Of a DNA stretch of 54,869 nucleotides, positions 25,204-34,206 are shown one piece after another; within the stretch, counting starts at the first letter, position 1, and each line of letters opens with the position of its first letter. A program made the position numbers and the translations under genes. The notes beneath the pieces were generated by a model, which saw only the letters and a program-made list of their open reading frames with translations, did no database searches and was not told the origin of the DNA. Source of the DNA: Verrucomicrobiota bacterium (GTDB lineage: Bacteria; Verrucomicrobiota; Verrucomicrobiia; Verrucomicrobiales; Akkermansiaceae); the NCBI GenBank assembly GCA_004293285.1, contig RDYF01000042.1, positions 1-54,869 on the forward strand. Direction: 5' to 3'.

Positions 25204-27981
25204 ATGATCTTCTCGATTCCATTCCGTGTGCTTTGCGGCTTGTGGTGGGCTACCATGGCCTTCCATGGATTATGCTGGGGAGCGGAGCCACCCGTTCGCA
25301 TGAGCTACGATCGCGATGCCAGCATCATGCATGTGGATTTCGCGGAGTTTGGGAAAATGGAGTATCACTGGTCGGCCACCATCGATGACGGGCTACTGAC
25401 ATGGCCGCTGCGTTCGATCGATGAAAAGGAGCACGACGGAGCTGTGGTGAGTCATCAAGAGGGGCGACTCACCGTGCGGATGATGTTTCCGCAGCCTCGT
25501 GTGGAAATGATTTTCACCGCGCATCTCGATCAAGAGAGACGACTCTGCCAGCGCGTCGGATTGCGCAATCATGGCAATCAATCGATTCGCTGGATCGATG
25601 CCCAACCGCTGCACGGTCGCTTGCAAACGATGGCCACGGGAGTGATCACGGATTTGGCTCAGATGCAAAGCCAGATCATCCATGAGCATGGAACGCTGTA
25701 TGATCCCAGCGGACGCGGCTTTGTCTTTGGCCCCACGGGCGAGCCTGTATCTTATGTGGAATTTGATTGGAGGCAGAGCGGTGCCCAAGCACAGTACGAG
25801 GTAACCGCATCGGTGCCCATGGATCGTATCACCATTGCTCCCGGCGAAACGCGTTGGTCCCAAGAAGTGGCAATCGTCCACGACCGCCCCCAAGCGGCAC
25901 TGCAGCAATGGGCAGAGGCGATTCAACAGTCGCACCGCGCCCGACCTTCTTCTGGTGCTTTGCATGGTTGGAATAATTGGAACCAGCTCGCGGAAAAGGA
26001 CATCAATGAAGAGTTGGTGGAAATCGTCCAAACCGTGGGAAAATCCGAGCAACGCCTGCGCCCAGCGATTGTTCAGATGGACTACACCTATCTCGATCCC
26101 ACACTCAGCAAACGGCTATCGTCCGATTGGCTGCCGCTGCGGCAGAAAGAGATTCAATCGTTAGGCGCGCGCTTCGGTGGCAATATCGGGGTCGCCGGAC
26201 AATCGTGGCCCGGCGCGCGGGATTACCGAGAAATCGCCGATACGGTCGCACTCGCTGTCAAAAAGGGCATGACGTATTTTAAGGTCTTTTATCCCGCTCA
26301 GCGTGCGATCAGTGATGGCAAACGCACGGCCTTTGAAACCTATCGGGATCACTGGCGTCTGATCCGTGAAGCTGCGGGCGAAGATTGTTATCTGCTCTAC
26401 TGCGACTACGAACCCAATCGCGCCGCTGTCGGTTATGTCGATGCCAGCCGCGTGGGCCCCGATGCCGAACGTCTTAAAATCCGTCCTGCCATCATGCCCG
26501 CACTGCGGTCCTTTGCTTTGCATGATCGTTGGTTCACGATGGATGCTGACACGTATTTTACCGGCACGGACATTGCCAACATCAGTCAGATCGATGGCAG
26601 TTGGCCGCTTGTTCGCACTTGGTTGAGCATGGTAGGCCTGTCGTGCGGAAGTGCCATTACTTCAGACCCGTGGTATTGGAGTGATTTTCAACCATATTGG
26701 CGGAATGTGGAAATTCTCTCACCACCCGCGAGAGAGCGAACGCAGGTGCTCGACATCGGCACGGCTTACGAATGGCCTCGCCTGGTGAGCAAGGTCGAGC
26801 GACCTTGGGGAGATGCTCATGTTGCCCTGTTGTGGAATCCTCTTGCGAAAGAAAATGCCATTACACTTGATTTTGCCGCATCAGGACTGAAAGCAGGCAC
26901 GCGCTATGCTGTGTGGTCTTTTTGGGATGATCGCTACCTTGGCGTGGCCGATGGCTCCTGGACCTCGCCGCGATTGGGGCCATCGGCCTCGCAGCATTTG
27001 CGTTTCACACCGCTGCCCACCAACCCCACCGCGCCGATCTTGATTGTGAATGATGCCGGTGCGCGTGAAGGTGCCATTTTTCTCTACAGCCGCTGGCAGC
27101 CCATGCTCGCGAGTGCCAGCGGTTGCAACATCAGTGGCATCACTAGTGCTGGCGAAAATGTCTGGTGCGTGAGTCTTTACGATCGTCAGCTTGGCAAACC
27201 ACAAAACATCGATCTCACCATTCTCTTGCCGCTCTACTACCAACCCTGGTTCTGGGCGCTGATTGCTCTAGTGATTGTCAGCATCGCTCTCTCGACCTGG
27301 AATTATCTGCATCGCTTGAAGCACGAACGCGCTCGCGCTCTCGATCTCGAACGCGCCCGCATCGCCCGCGATATCCACGATGACCTCGGCGCGAGCTTGA
27401 CACACATCGCGTTGTTGGGCGAGTTGGCTCAACACGATGTCAATCATCCCGATGTCACGCGTTCGCATGTGGATGACATTTTCCGCGCTGCGAAAAAATT
27501 GACTCGTTCGGTCGATGAAATTGTCTGGGCACTGAATCCGGCCAATGATACGATTGATCACTTTGCCGCTTACGTTGGCGATTACGCGCAAGATTTTTTG
27601 CACAGCGTCAATCTCGACTGTCGACTCTCGATCCCTGATGACCTGCCAGGGCGCGCCTTGCTCCCTCAAACGCGGCACGGACTTTTTCTCATCATCAAGG
27701 AAGTGCTGCATAACATCGTCTCCCATGCCAAGGCGCAGCTGGTCACTCTGCGCATCGAGTATCAAGCGCAACAACTCACCATCGAGCTCGTCGATGACGG
27801 CTGCGGCTTTGACCCGGCATCACCTCGGCCTAGCCGACCAGGTGGCGGCCATGGGCTGGCGAACATTCGTCAGCGTGTCATCGAGATGGAAGGAACGCTG
27901 GACATCCAGAGCAAAATCGGCGATGGATGCAGGGTCAAGATTCAGGTGCCACTCAGCACAGCGCGTCTTTCTCCACCATGA
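25204..27981 (+). CDS. Sensor histidine kinase with alpha-galactosidase-like (GH36/GH27) sensor domain
   Basis: 925 residues from ATG (a GTG two codons earlier also possible). A signal peptide (about 1-28) is followed by a beta-sandwich-like region to about 250, then a TIM-barrel-like region: LHGWNNWN, RPAIVQMDYTYLDP, GMTYFKVFYP, YLLYCDYEPN and SRVGPDAERL. The RxGPD motif matches the GH36/27 acid/base region. The strand that should carry the nucleophile Asp (KxD) reads FKVFY, so catalysis is probably lost and the domain would bind sugar. One TM segment (near 682-705) leads to a HisKA_3 H-box RDIHDDLGASLTHI (His725) and a HATPase with DDGCGFDP and GHGLANIRQR. It is coupled to a NarL-type regulator by a 4-bp overlap. 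Confidence 0.82.
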   Translation: MIFSIPFRVLCGLWWATMAFHGLCWGAEPPVRMSYDRDASIMHVDFAEFGKMEYHWSATIDDGLLTWPLRSIDEKEHDGAVVSHQEGRLTVRMMFPQPRVEMIFTAHLDQERRLCQRVGLRNHGNQSIRWIDAQPLHGRLQTMATGVITDLAQMQSQIIHEHGTLYDPSGRGFVFGPTGEPVSYVEFDWRQSGAQAQYEVTASVPMDRITIAPGETRWSQEVAIVHDRPQAALQQWAEAIQQSHRARPSSGALHGWNNWNQLAEKDINEELVEIVQTVGKSEQRLRPAIVQMDYTYLDPTLSKRLSSDWLPLRQKEIQSLGARFGGNIGVAGQSWPGARDYREIADTVALAVKKGMTYFKVFYPAQRAISDGKRTAFETYRDHWRLIREAAGEDCYLLYCDYEPNRAAVGYVDASRVGPDAERLKIRPAIMPALRSFALHDRWFTMDADTYFTGTDIANISQIDGSWPLVRTWLSMVGLSCGSAITSDPWYWSDFQPYWRNVEILSPPARERTQVLDIGTAYEWPRLVSKVERPWGDAHVALLWNPLAKENAITLDFAASGLKAGTRYAVWSFWDDRYLGVADGSWTSPRLGPSASQHLRFTPLPTNPTAPILIVNDAGAREGAIFLYSRWQPMLASASGCNISGITSAGENVWCVSLYDRQLGKPQNIDLTILLPLYYQPWFWALIALVIVSIALSTWNYLHRLKHERARALDLERARIARDIHDDLGASLTHIALLGELAQHDVNHPDVTRSHVDDIFRAAKKLTRSVDEIVWALNPANDTIDHFAAYVGDYAQDFLHSVNLDCRLSIPDDLPGRALLPQTRHGLFLIIKEVLHNIVSHAKAQLVTLRIEYQAQQLTIELVDDGCGFDPASPRPSRPGGGHGLANIRQRVIEMEGTLDIQSKIGDGCRVKIQVPLSTARLSPP

Positions 27982-28640
27982 AATCGAAATCTCCAGCACT
28001 TACCGTCGCGGTCGTCGAGGACGATCCACGGGTCCGCGAATCTTTGGTCGAGATCATTCAACAAGATCCGAACTGCACCTGCATCGGTCAATATCCCTCG
28101 GCCGAGGCGGCGATATCCGGGCTCGCACAAGAACCCGCGCGCGTGGTGGTGATGGACATTCATCTCCCACAGATGACAGGCATTGACTGTGTCCGTGCGC
28201 TCGCTCCGAGCATGACAGACACGCAGTTCATCATGCTTACCGTGGCGAAGGATTCGGACAATTTGTTCAACGCCCTCGCGGCAGGAGCATCGGGCTATCT
28301 GCTCAAGCCCGTGCGCGCCAAGGAGCTTCTCGCCGCCGTGCGCGATGTCGATCAAGGCGGTGCGCCAATGACCAGTAGCATCGCCCGCCGCGTGGTGGCG
28401 GCCTTCCGCCCGAAGGTGAAAACGAAATCCCAATCGCCCGGAGCCGAGGATTTATCGGAGCGCGAAAATCAAGTGCTCTCGCTGCTCTCACAAGGTCTGC
28501 TCTACAAGCAGGCGGCGGATGAAATGGGTGTGAGCGTGAACACACTCTGCGAGTACGTGCGACGCATCTACCGCAAGCTGCAAGTGCACTCGCGTCAGGA
28601 AGCGATTGAGCACTACCGCAAGGGCAAACATGGATCGTAG
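27978..28640 (+). CDS. NarL/LuxR-type response regulator
   Basis: 220 residues from the ATG giving MKSKSPALTVAVVEDD, overlapping the kinase stop by 4 bp. The receiver has acidic EDD near 14-16, phospho-acceptor Asp60 in VVMDIHLPQMTG, and Lys in YLLKPVRAKELL. The C-terminal GerE/LuxR helix-turn-helix reads LSERENQVLSLLSQG, KQAADEMGVSVNTLCEYVRRIYRKL. It is the cognate partner of the glycosidase-like sensor kinase. Regulators of this type bind about 20-bp dyads near -42. A dyad of that size is found 10 bp after this gene and before two further surface-protein genes, making it the obvious candidate activator. Confidence 0.93.
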   Translation: MKSKSPALTVAVVEDDPRVRESLVEIIQQDPNCTCIGQYPSAEAAISGLAQEPARVVVMDIHLPQMTGIDCVRALAPSMTDTQFIMLTVAKDSDNLFNALAAGASGYLLKPVRAKELLAAVRDVDQGGAPMTSSIARRVVAAFRPKVKTKSQSPGAEDLSERENQVLSLLSQGLLYKQAADEMGVSVNTLCEYVRRIYRKLQVHSRQEAIEHYRKGKHGS

Positions 28641-28649
28641 CAAGGCTCA

Positions 28650-28696
28650 TGTCGCATGTTTATGCGACAATACACGCCGCATTTTTTTGATAGAAT
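28650..28696 (+). promoter_or_regulatory. Dyad operator 1 plus -10-like element, upstream of the beta-strand-repeat gene
   Basis: Perfect 8-bp arms TGTCGCAT (28650-28657) and ATGCGACA (28662-28669) around GTTT. A T-run and the -10-like TAGAAT (28691-28696) follow, 31.5 bp from the dyad centre. With a start about 7 nt after the -10, the dyad centre falls near -43, the position of activating LuxR/NarL sites. No good -35 is present. Confidence 0.7.
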
Positions 28697-28744
28697 GGAT
28701 TTAAGTTGAAAGAGATTTCGCTTTCTGTCCACCGGTTTATCATT

Positions 28745-31417
28745 ATGAAATGTGTACCTCATCTTTATGGCGCGCTCGGTTGTTTGTTGCTGGCAACGAT
28801 GGCGCACAGCGAAACGCTACTGTTGCAAGATTCGTTCGATGCAGAGACGAGCTTCACGGCAAGCCCGAATGCGGATCAATCGGGCACTCTCGCACCTGCC
28901 TCGTATGATGTCGGCACGGTTGCGGGTTTTCCCAACGGCCTCCAACTTCGTGGCAATGGGGTGCTGGAACTAGGCTCTAACGGCACCACTTCCTCCAGCC
29001 CATCGCGGGTTTTTACGAATGCCGATTTTGTGAGCGTGGCCAATACGCTTAACTCACCGATTCGCATCACTTTTGCGATTGATGCCGCACCCGCCGATTG
29101 GGTGGGTTTTGTCATCGGCACCAGCAATGCATGGGTCGATAGCGGCGGCGGTGTGGTCACGGAATTCAGTGCGATTTTTAACAGCGCAGGCGGCGGCACC
29201 CGCTGGGTGAATGGGGTGGCGGCGGCATTTACCGCCACGGATACCGCTAACCTGATCACGCTCGAACTGCGCAACACGGCCGGCACGGGATCGCCGTTCA
29301 ACGGCACGGGCTCGGTGGCGCAGCTTTGGCGTGGCACGACGAATCTCGGCACGTTCACGCTGGACCAACTCAATGCCACCAATGCCCGCTTTGCATTCAC
29401 CACTTGGAATGGCAATGGTGGCGCGGGAGCCACGGTGGACAATTTCACAATCACCGCTACTACATCAGCTTCTTTTGTGGCTCGGTGGAGTGGTGCGGTC
29501 AATGGCTCTTGGGATGAGGATACCCTCAATTTTTCCGGTCAATCCTTCGCTGCCATCAAAAATGCCGGTAGCACGGATGTCCTCTTCGGCGATATCGATG
29601 CCTCACTGAATCCGGTCGCTAACGCCAATGTCACCATCGCCGCGGGCGGTGTGGAAATGGTGAATGTCATTTTCGACAATGCGAACGTGCCCTATACGCT
29701 CGCCAGTGCCGATGCCAATGGCCTCACGGGCACTTCGAATTTGATCAAGTCCGGCAGCGGCTTACTGACATTGTCGGGGGAACATTCATACTTTGGCACG
29801 ACGTTGATTTCCGCAGGAACACTCGCTCTTTCTGGCGGAGCTGACCGACTTCCCGTGTCGACGGCCTTGACGATTGTCAATCCCGGTACCCTACGCCTAG
29901 CAGGGCATGATCAGACAGTGGCGTCCCTGAGCGGTAGTGGGCGTGTGGTCAATGGATCGGAGACACTGGCGACATTGACGATCGATGGCGCGACGAGTAG
30001 CACGTTTTCTGGCAACCTCGGTGGCACGGGCACGAATGAAAACAATCTGGCCTTGGTCAAAAATGGCACGGGCACCCTGAGCTTGTCAGCACCTAACACA
30101 TTTACGGGCGGCACGACGATTGAGGGCGGCACGCTGTTGCTTAACTTTGAACAAGCTGGCGCGGGCGACACAGCGCTGGGACCCATCACATCAAGCAATC
30201 AAGTGACCATCAATCAAGGAGGGGTGCTGAGCAGTAATGGCACGGTCAACAATTGGCTCAGCAATACCAACATCTCCGCTGGCGGCGCGAATGCTATTTC
30301 GGTGACGATCAACGAGGGCGGTACATTGCGCGGTTCGGTCAATCGCATCACGGGACTCGGTCAAGTCAACCTGAACGGGGGCACGATCGAGGTCACCAAT
30401 GGTCTGAACGCCTTCGGCTGGTTTGCCGCGTTCAATCTTGGCGGGGATCTTTTTGTCGGAGGCACTCAGCCTTCGTTCATCACCACGGCAGCAGGCGCAG
30501 GTGCCGCTGCCAATTTTCAGCTCGGCAGTGGCAATAACACCACGGGCGGTGGCACTCGGTTTGTGATTGTCGATAACGTCACTGGCGATGCTGCACCGGA
30601 TTTGATCGTGAGTGCCCGCATGGCGCAGGGCACGCTGATCAAAAGTGGCGCGGGCACAGTCGAGCTCGCCGCTGGTGCCACGGGCACCGCATTTCCGGTG
30701 AGCTGGGAAATCGATGAAGGCCTTGTCACTTCCGCCAGTGATGCAAGCTTTGAGTTTCGCCTCACCAATGCCACTTCCAACCGCGTTTCTGGCGCGGGAG
30801 CCGTGGAGTTTCTTGGGGCCATCGACATCAATACCAGTGCTGTGACTCTTACGACTGCTAGCGAATGGCCGCTGATCGATACCAATGGACTACTCGTCAC
30901 CTATGGACCGAATTTCTTTGTCACGGGCTTTACTGATCCGGAAAATGACGGCACTTGGGTGAAATCGGATGCCTTGGGGCAATGGACTTTTTCGGAACTC
31001 ACCGGGAATGTCACTCTAACGATTCCATCGGCCGATGACTTCACCACTTGGGGACAATCATTTTCTCTGGCAGGCGGAGCGGCAGGGGATGACGATGTCG
31101 ATGGACTGAGCAATTTCATGGAATACGCCTTCGGACTACTCCCGAACAACGCGGGCTCCGTCAACCCGATCAGCAGTCCTCTGGACCAAGGCACTCTGCG
31201 TTTTTCATACACACGTCGCACGCCCACTCTCTCGGGCCTTGCTTACAGCGTCTGGTATTCGACCGACCTCGTCAACTGGACCAGAGACACGCTCGCCACC
31301 GAAGCGGCGGTCGTCACTGCGGGAGAGATCCAGACCGTCACGATCGCCCTCTCGAGCCAGGTCGGCACCCCCTCGCCACAAAAACTCTTTGTGCAAGTGC
31401 GCGCCGTCAAACCCTAA
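28745..31417 (+). CDS. Secreted lectin-like and autotransporter-type beta-strand-repeat protein
   Basis: 890 residues from the ATG giving MKCVPHLYGA, with a signal peptide cleaved near AHSE. Residues about 20-240 form a concanavalin-like beta-sandwich (LLLQDSFDAETS, GTGSPFNGTGSV, ATVDNFTI). Residues about 250-680 are a beta-helix with autotransporter-associated repeats (LIKSGSGLLTLSG, TLISAGTLALSGG, LVKNGTGTLSLSA, NTFTGGTTIEGGTLLLN). The end has a linker typical of Verrucomicrobia (DVDGLSNFMEYAFGL and SGLAYSVWYSTDLVNWTRDT) and no PEP-CTERM or autotransporter barrel. It is probably a surface adhesin or polysaccharide-binding protein. It follows the NarL-type regulator and the first dyad operator. 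Confidence 0.85.
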   Translation: MKCVPHLYGALGCLLLATMAHSETLLLQDSFDAETSFTASPNADQSGTLAPASYDVGTVAGFPNGLQLRGNGVLELGSNGTTSSSPSRVFTNADFVSVANTLNSPIRITFAIDAAPADWVGFVIGTSNAWVDSGGGVVTEFSAIFNSAGGGTRWVNGVAAAFTATDTANLITLELRNTAGTGSPFNGTGSVAQLWRGTTNLGTFTLDQLNATNARFAFTTWNGNGGAGATVDNFTITATTSASFVARWSGAVNGSWDEDTLNFSGQSFAAIKNAGSTDVLFGDIDASLNPVANANVTIAAGGVEMVNVIFDNANVPYTLASADANGLTGTSNLIKSGSGLLTLSGEHSYFGTTLISAGTLALSGGADRLPVSTALTIVNPGTLRLAGHDQTVASLSGSGRVVNGSETLATLTIDGATSSTFSGNLGGTGTNENNLALVKNGTGTLSLSAPNTFTGGTTIEGGTLLLNFEQAGAGDTALGPITSSNQVTINQGGVLSSNGTVNNWLSNTNISAGGANAISVTINEGGTLRGSVNRITGLGQVNLNGGTIEVTNGLNAFGWFAAFNLGGDLFVGGTQPSFITTAAGAGAAANFQLGSGNNTTGGGTRFVIVDNVTGDAAPDLIVSARMAQGTLIKSGAGTVELAAGATGTAFPVSWEIDEGLVTSASDASFEFRLTNATSNRVSGAGAVEFLGAIDINTSAVTLTTASEWPLIDTNGLLVTYGPNFFVTGFTDPENDGTWVKSDALGQWTFSELTGNVTLTIPSADDFTTWGQSFSLAGGAAGDDDVDGLSNFMEYAFGLLPNNAGSVNPISSPLDQGTLRFSYTRRTPTLSGLAYSVWYSTDLVNWTRDTLATEAAVVTAGEIQTVTIALSSQVGTPSPQKLFVQVRAVKP

Positions 31418-31573
31418 CGAATCATTGATTGATCTGCTGTCGATTCTCCAAATCATTCTCAATGCCTCGCGGGGAAAAACAAAAATCGCCGAAGAAGAAC
31501 GATCTGATTAGGGAAAATGATTCCATGAAAAAATCAACAAAACACAGAAACATGATTCATCGTGAGATTCTTG

Positions 31574-31621
31574 TGTCGCATATTCATGCGACATACAAAC
31601 CGCTAAAAAAATTGCTACTAC
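31574..31621 (+). promoter_or_regulatory. Dyad operator 2 plus -10-like element, upstream of the PEP-CTERM repeat gene
   Basis: Perfect arms TGTCGCAT (31574-31581) and ATGCGACA (31586-31593) around ATTC. A weak -10-like TACTAC (31616-31621) lies 32.5 bp from the dyad centre, one base further than at the other two sites. The spacer and flanks differ from operator 1, so conservation is confined to the arms. Confidence 0.65.
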
Positions 31622-31644
31622 TCAAGCGCATTCCCCTACTAACC

Positions 31645-33882
31645 ATGAAATTCAACAGGAAAATGAAAAAACAGATCAGTGCCTCAGCGCTGACCCTCAG
31701 CACATTACTCAGCCTCACCGCGGGAGTTATGGGCCAAACATACAACTGGAACACCACCACCGGCACTTGGGACACAACGTCATCCAATTGGACCGGCACA
31801 GGCAGTGTCTGGGTCAACGGCTCTGCGGCCGTGTTCGCGAACACCGCCACAGCTTCTACCGTCACGCTTACCAGTGGACTCACGGCGGGAGCTGTAACAG
31901 TAGGTAGTATATCATCGAACAACGCGAACTACACCTTCACAGGCGGCAGCTTGAGTGCTACAAGTTTTGCGGTGCAAGGTTTCACCTCAAACGATTTGGG
32001 AACTGCTGCTTACCCCACGACGCGTCTCACAAGCACGAATCTGACCAGCACTGGCGCACTGACAGTTGGGCGCGCTGGTCTCGTCATTGATGGCAGTAGT
32101 ATCGTGACGGCGAACTCAATCGGTGGCCCGGGCGGAGATACCAATGGCGCTTGGGGGCAGGTGACCATTGCTGGTGACGCAGATGTGACCGCAACAACGG
32201 GCATCGTAGGAGGCTCGACGGCATGGGGCTTGAACCTCAATGGCGGCACGCTGACGACTCGAAGCATTGAATACGGCCCACATAGCTTCAACGGCACAAC
32301 CAATCTTAACTTCAATGGCACTTTGGTCAAAGCCAATCAGGACATTGCAAACTTCATCACCGCCAATGGTGGAATAGATTCAGGTTTTAACCCGTCTATC
32401 CAGTCCGGCGGAGCTAGAATCGATACGAACAGCTTCAATATCGGTTTCGGGGTGGGCTTACAAGGCACCGGCGCTCTCACCAAATCGGGCGCGGGTACTC
32501 TGACCCTCAGTGCTACAAATAGTTACACTGGTGGCACGACAGTGACCGCTGGGACTCTTGCTTTGGGCGTCGCCAACGCTGTGGCGAACTCAGGCGCATT
32601 TTTGATCGATGGCGCAACGGCTGCTGCTGGCATCTCGACCTTCAATCAAAGCACTGGAGCCGTGACACTGCGCAGTGGCTCGATGACTGGTAGCACTGGT
32701 ACATGGACAGCTACGAGCTTTACCGCGGAATCGGGAGCCATCAGCGCTGTTCTGGCAGGAACCGGAGGCTTTACCAAAAATACTGCTAGCACTGTCACGC
32801 TGACGGGCAATGCGAACACACTTACGGGTGGCGTCACGGTCAACGGCGGTGTGCTGTTCATGAACAAAGGGGCCGATGTCGTTTCGATCGCAGCGGGCAA
32901 CGCAGTCATTGTGAACGAAGGCGCAACACTGCGTCTCGGCAATCACGGCCAAATCGCCGATGGTATCACCAGCCTGACTTTGAACTCGGGCACGCTCGAC
33001 GTTGCAGGCTTCCGTGAAGGTGTCAACTCGGCGATCACGCTGAATAGCGGCACGATTGCTGGCGCGGACACGGGATTTCTGCTCTCGCGCGGAGGTTTTG
33101 TTGGCACAGGCACCAATACGATTGGCTCACGCGTTTCCACACGCGCGGCCGATGCCAACAGCGGTGTCTTTAACATCACCAGTGGCACCACAACTGTGAC
33201 AAACAGTGTGATCACCGATGAATTCGGCGGCACAGGTGGTTTGCTCACCAAACGCGGTGCAGGCACATTGATGCTGTCGGGAAGTGCTAACAGCTACACC
33301 GGCTCAACCACCGTGGAAGCCGGCACTCTGGTCGTCAATGGTGGCATCACCGTCAGCACGACGACAGTTCAATCTGGTGCGACCATCTCGGGTAGTGGCT
33401 CGGTGCGCAATCTCACCATTAATTCGGGTGGCTTCATCAATCCCGGCAACAGCCCAGGAACACTGACTGTCAACGGCACTTATAGCCAAGCAGGTACTCT
33501 GATTGCGGAAATCGCCGGACTTACTGCGGGAAGTCAATACGACCAGCTCATCGTCAATGGCACTGTGAATCTAACAGGAAGCTTGGACGTGCAGTTTAGC
33601 GGAACCGGCTACAGCCTGAACGACATGGTCTTCCTGCTTGTCAACGACAGCAGCGACGCCATTGGAGGAAACGGCATTTTCACCGGCTTCAACCAAGGTG
33701 ACATCGTGACCAACTACGCTGGCCTTGACTGGGTCATCAGCTACACAGCAGACAGCTTTGGAAACACCTTCACCGGTGGCAACGACATCGCCCTACGCGC
33801 GATTCCCGAGCCATCGGCTGCCTTGCTCGGCGGCTTAGGCGTGCTAGCAATGCTGCGCCGTCGTCGTCACAACGCTGCGTAA
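31645..33882 (+). CDS. PEP-CTERM autotransporter-type beta-strand-repeat surface protein
   Basis: 745 residues from the ATG giving MKFNRKMKKQ (an ATG six codons later is also usable), with a signal peptide cleaved near VMGQT. The body is almost wholly beta-helical and rich in Gly, Thr, Ser and Asn, with repeats such as LTKSGAGTLTLSA, NSYTGGTTVTAGTLAL, LTKRGAGTLMLSG, NSYTGSTTVEAGTLVVN and the NSGGFINPGNSPGTLTVNG ending common to this family. The C-terminus is a PEP-CTERM sorting signal: PEPSAALLGGLG, a short hydrophobic stretch and RRRR. It would be processed by an exosortase, none of which is in this window. A frame open further upstream looks non-coding and spans operator 2. Confidence 0.88.
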   Translation: MKFNRKMKKQISASALTLSTLLSLTAGVMGQTYNWNTTTGTWDTTSSNWTGTGSVWVNGSAAVFANTATASTVTLTSGLTAGAVTVGSISSNNANYTFTGGSLSATSFAVQGFTSNDLGTAAYPTTRLTSTNLTSTGALTVGRAGLVIDGSSIVTANSIGGPGGDTNGAWGQVTIAGDADVTATTGIVGGSTAWGLNLNGGTLTTRSIEYGPHSFNGTTNLNFNGTLVKANQDIANFITANGGIDSGFNPSIQSGGARIDTNSFNIGFGVGLQGTGALTKSGAGTLTLSATNSYTGGTTVTAGTLALGVANAVANSGAFLIDGATAAAGISTFNQSTGAVTLRSGSMTGSTGTWTATSFTAESGAISAVLAGTGGFTKNTASTVTLTGNANTLTGGVTVNGGVLFMNKGADVVSIAAGNAVIVNEGATLRLGNHGQIADGITSLTLNSGTLDVAGFREGVNSAITLNSGTIAGADTGFLLSRGGFVGTGTNTIGSRVSTRAADANSGVFNITSGTTTVTNSVITDEFGGTGGLLTKRGAGTLMLSGSANSYTGSTTVEAGTLVVNGGITVSTTTVQSGATISGSGSVRNLTINSGGFINPGNSPGTLTVNGTYSQAGTLIAEIAGLTAGSQYDQLIVNGTVNLTGSLDVQFSGTGYSLNDMVFLLVNDSSDAIGGNGIFTGFNQGDIVTNYAGLDWVISYTADSFGNTFTGGNDIALRAIPEPSAALLGGLGVLAMLRRRRHNAA

Positions 33883-33889
33883 AAACTTT

Positions 33890-33956
33890 GCCCTAGGTGG
33901 GGCAATTCTGAAAGGTGGGCTCCGATTTGGGTTTCTGGGGTCCACCTTTCTCTTTT
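33890..33956 (+). terminator. Conserved 3' module and intrinsic terminator 1
   Basis: A small hairpin GCCC-TAGGTG-GGGC (33890-33903) is followed by a strong 13-bp stem: AAAGGTGGGCTCC (33911-33923) with GGGGTCCACCTTT (33937-33949) and a CTCTTTT tail. The same module follows the next PEP-CTERM gene with paired base changes, so the RNA structure is supported by covariation. Confidence 0.85.
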
Positions 33957-34112
33957 CATTCTTTGATGTGCATTCCCCTCATCCCTCAGCGTTGCATCAC
34001 GGTCATAAGATGGGCAGAGATTGTCTTTTCTTTCGCTCCCATTTGCCCCCTTTTTGCAAACCCTGTTCCCTTCCTCTCTTCTTTTATGGTGCTTCTGCTG
34101 GTGCTCCAGTCA

Positions 34113-34159
34113 TGTAGCATGTTTATGCGACATGACGCTCTCCATTTTTTTGCTAAAAT
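34113..34159 (+). promoter_or_regulatory. Dyad operator 3 plus -10-like element, upstream of the small PEP-CTERM gene
   Basis: Arms TGTAGCAT (34113-34120, one mismatch) and ATGCGACA (34125-34132) around GTTT, the same spacer as operator 1. A T-run and TAAAAT (34154-34159) follow with the dyad centre again 31.5 bp from the -10. It lies in the 250-bp gap between terminator 1 and the gene at 34207; I see nothing else in that gap. Confidence 0.68.
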
Positions 34160-34206
34160 CAAGACAGCCGCTATGAACCGGCGACAAAAATATCATCCAT
34201 ACAACC

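Noticed and set aside
28745..33882. DNA-level repeats in the beta-helix genes as a CRISPR or tandem repeat array
   Set aside because: The repetitiveness is at protein level (Gly/Thr strands) with irregular spacing; no identical repeat units with unique spacers.
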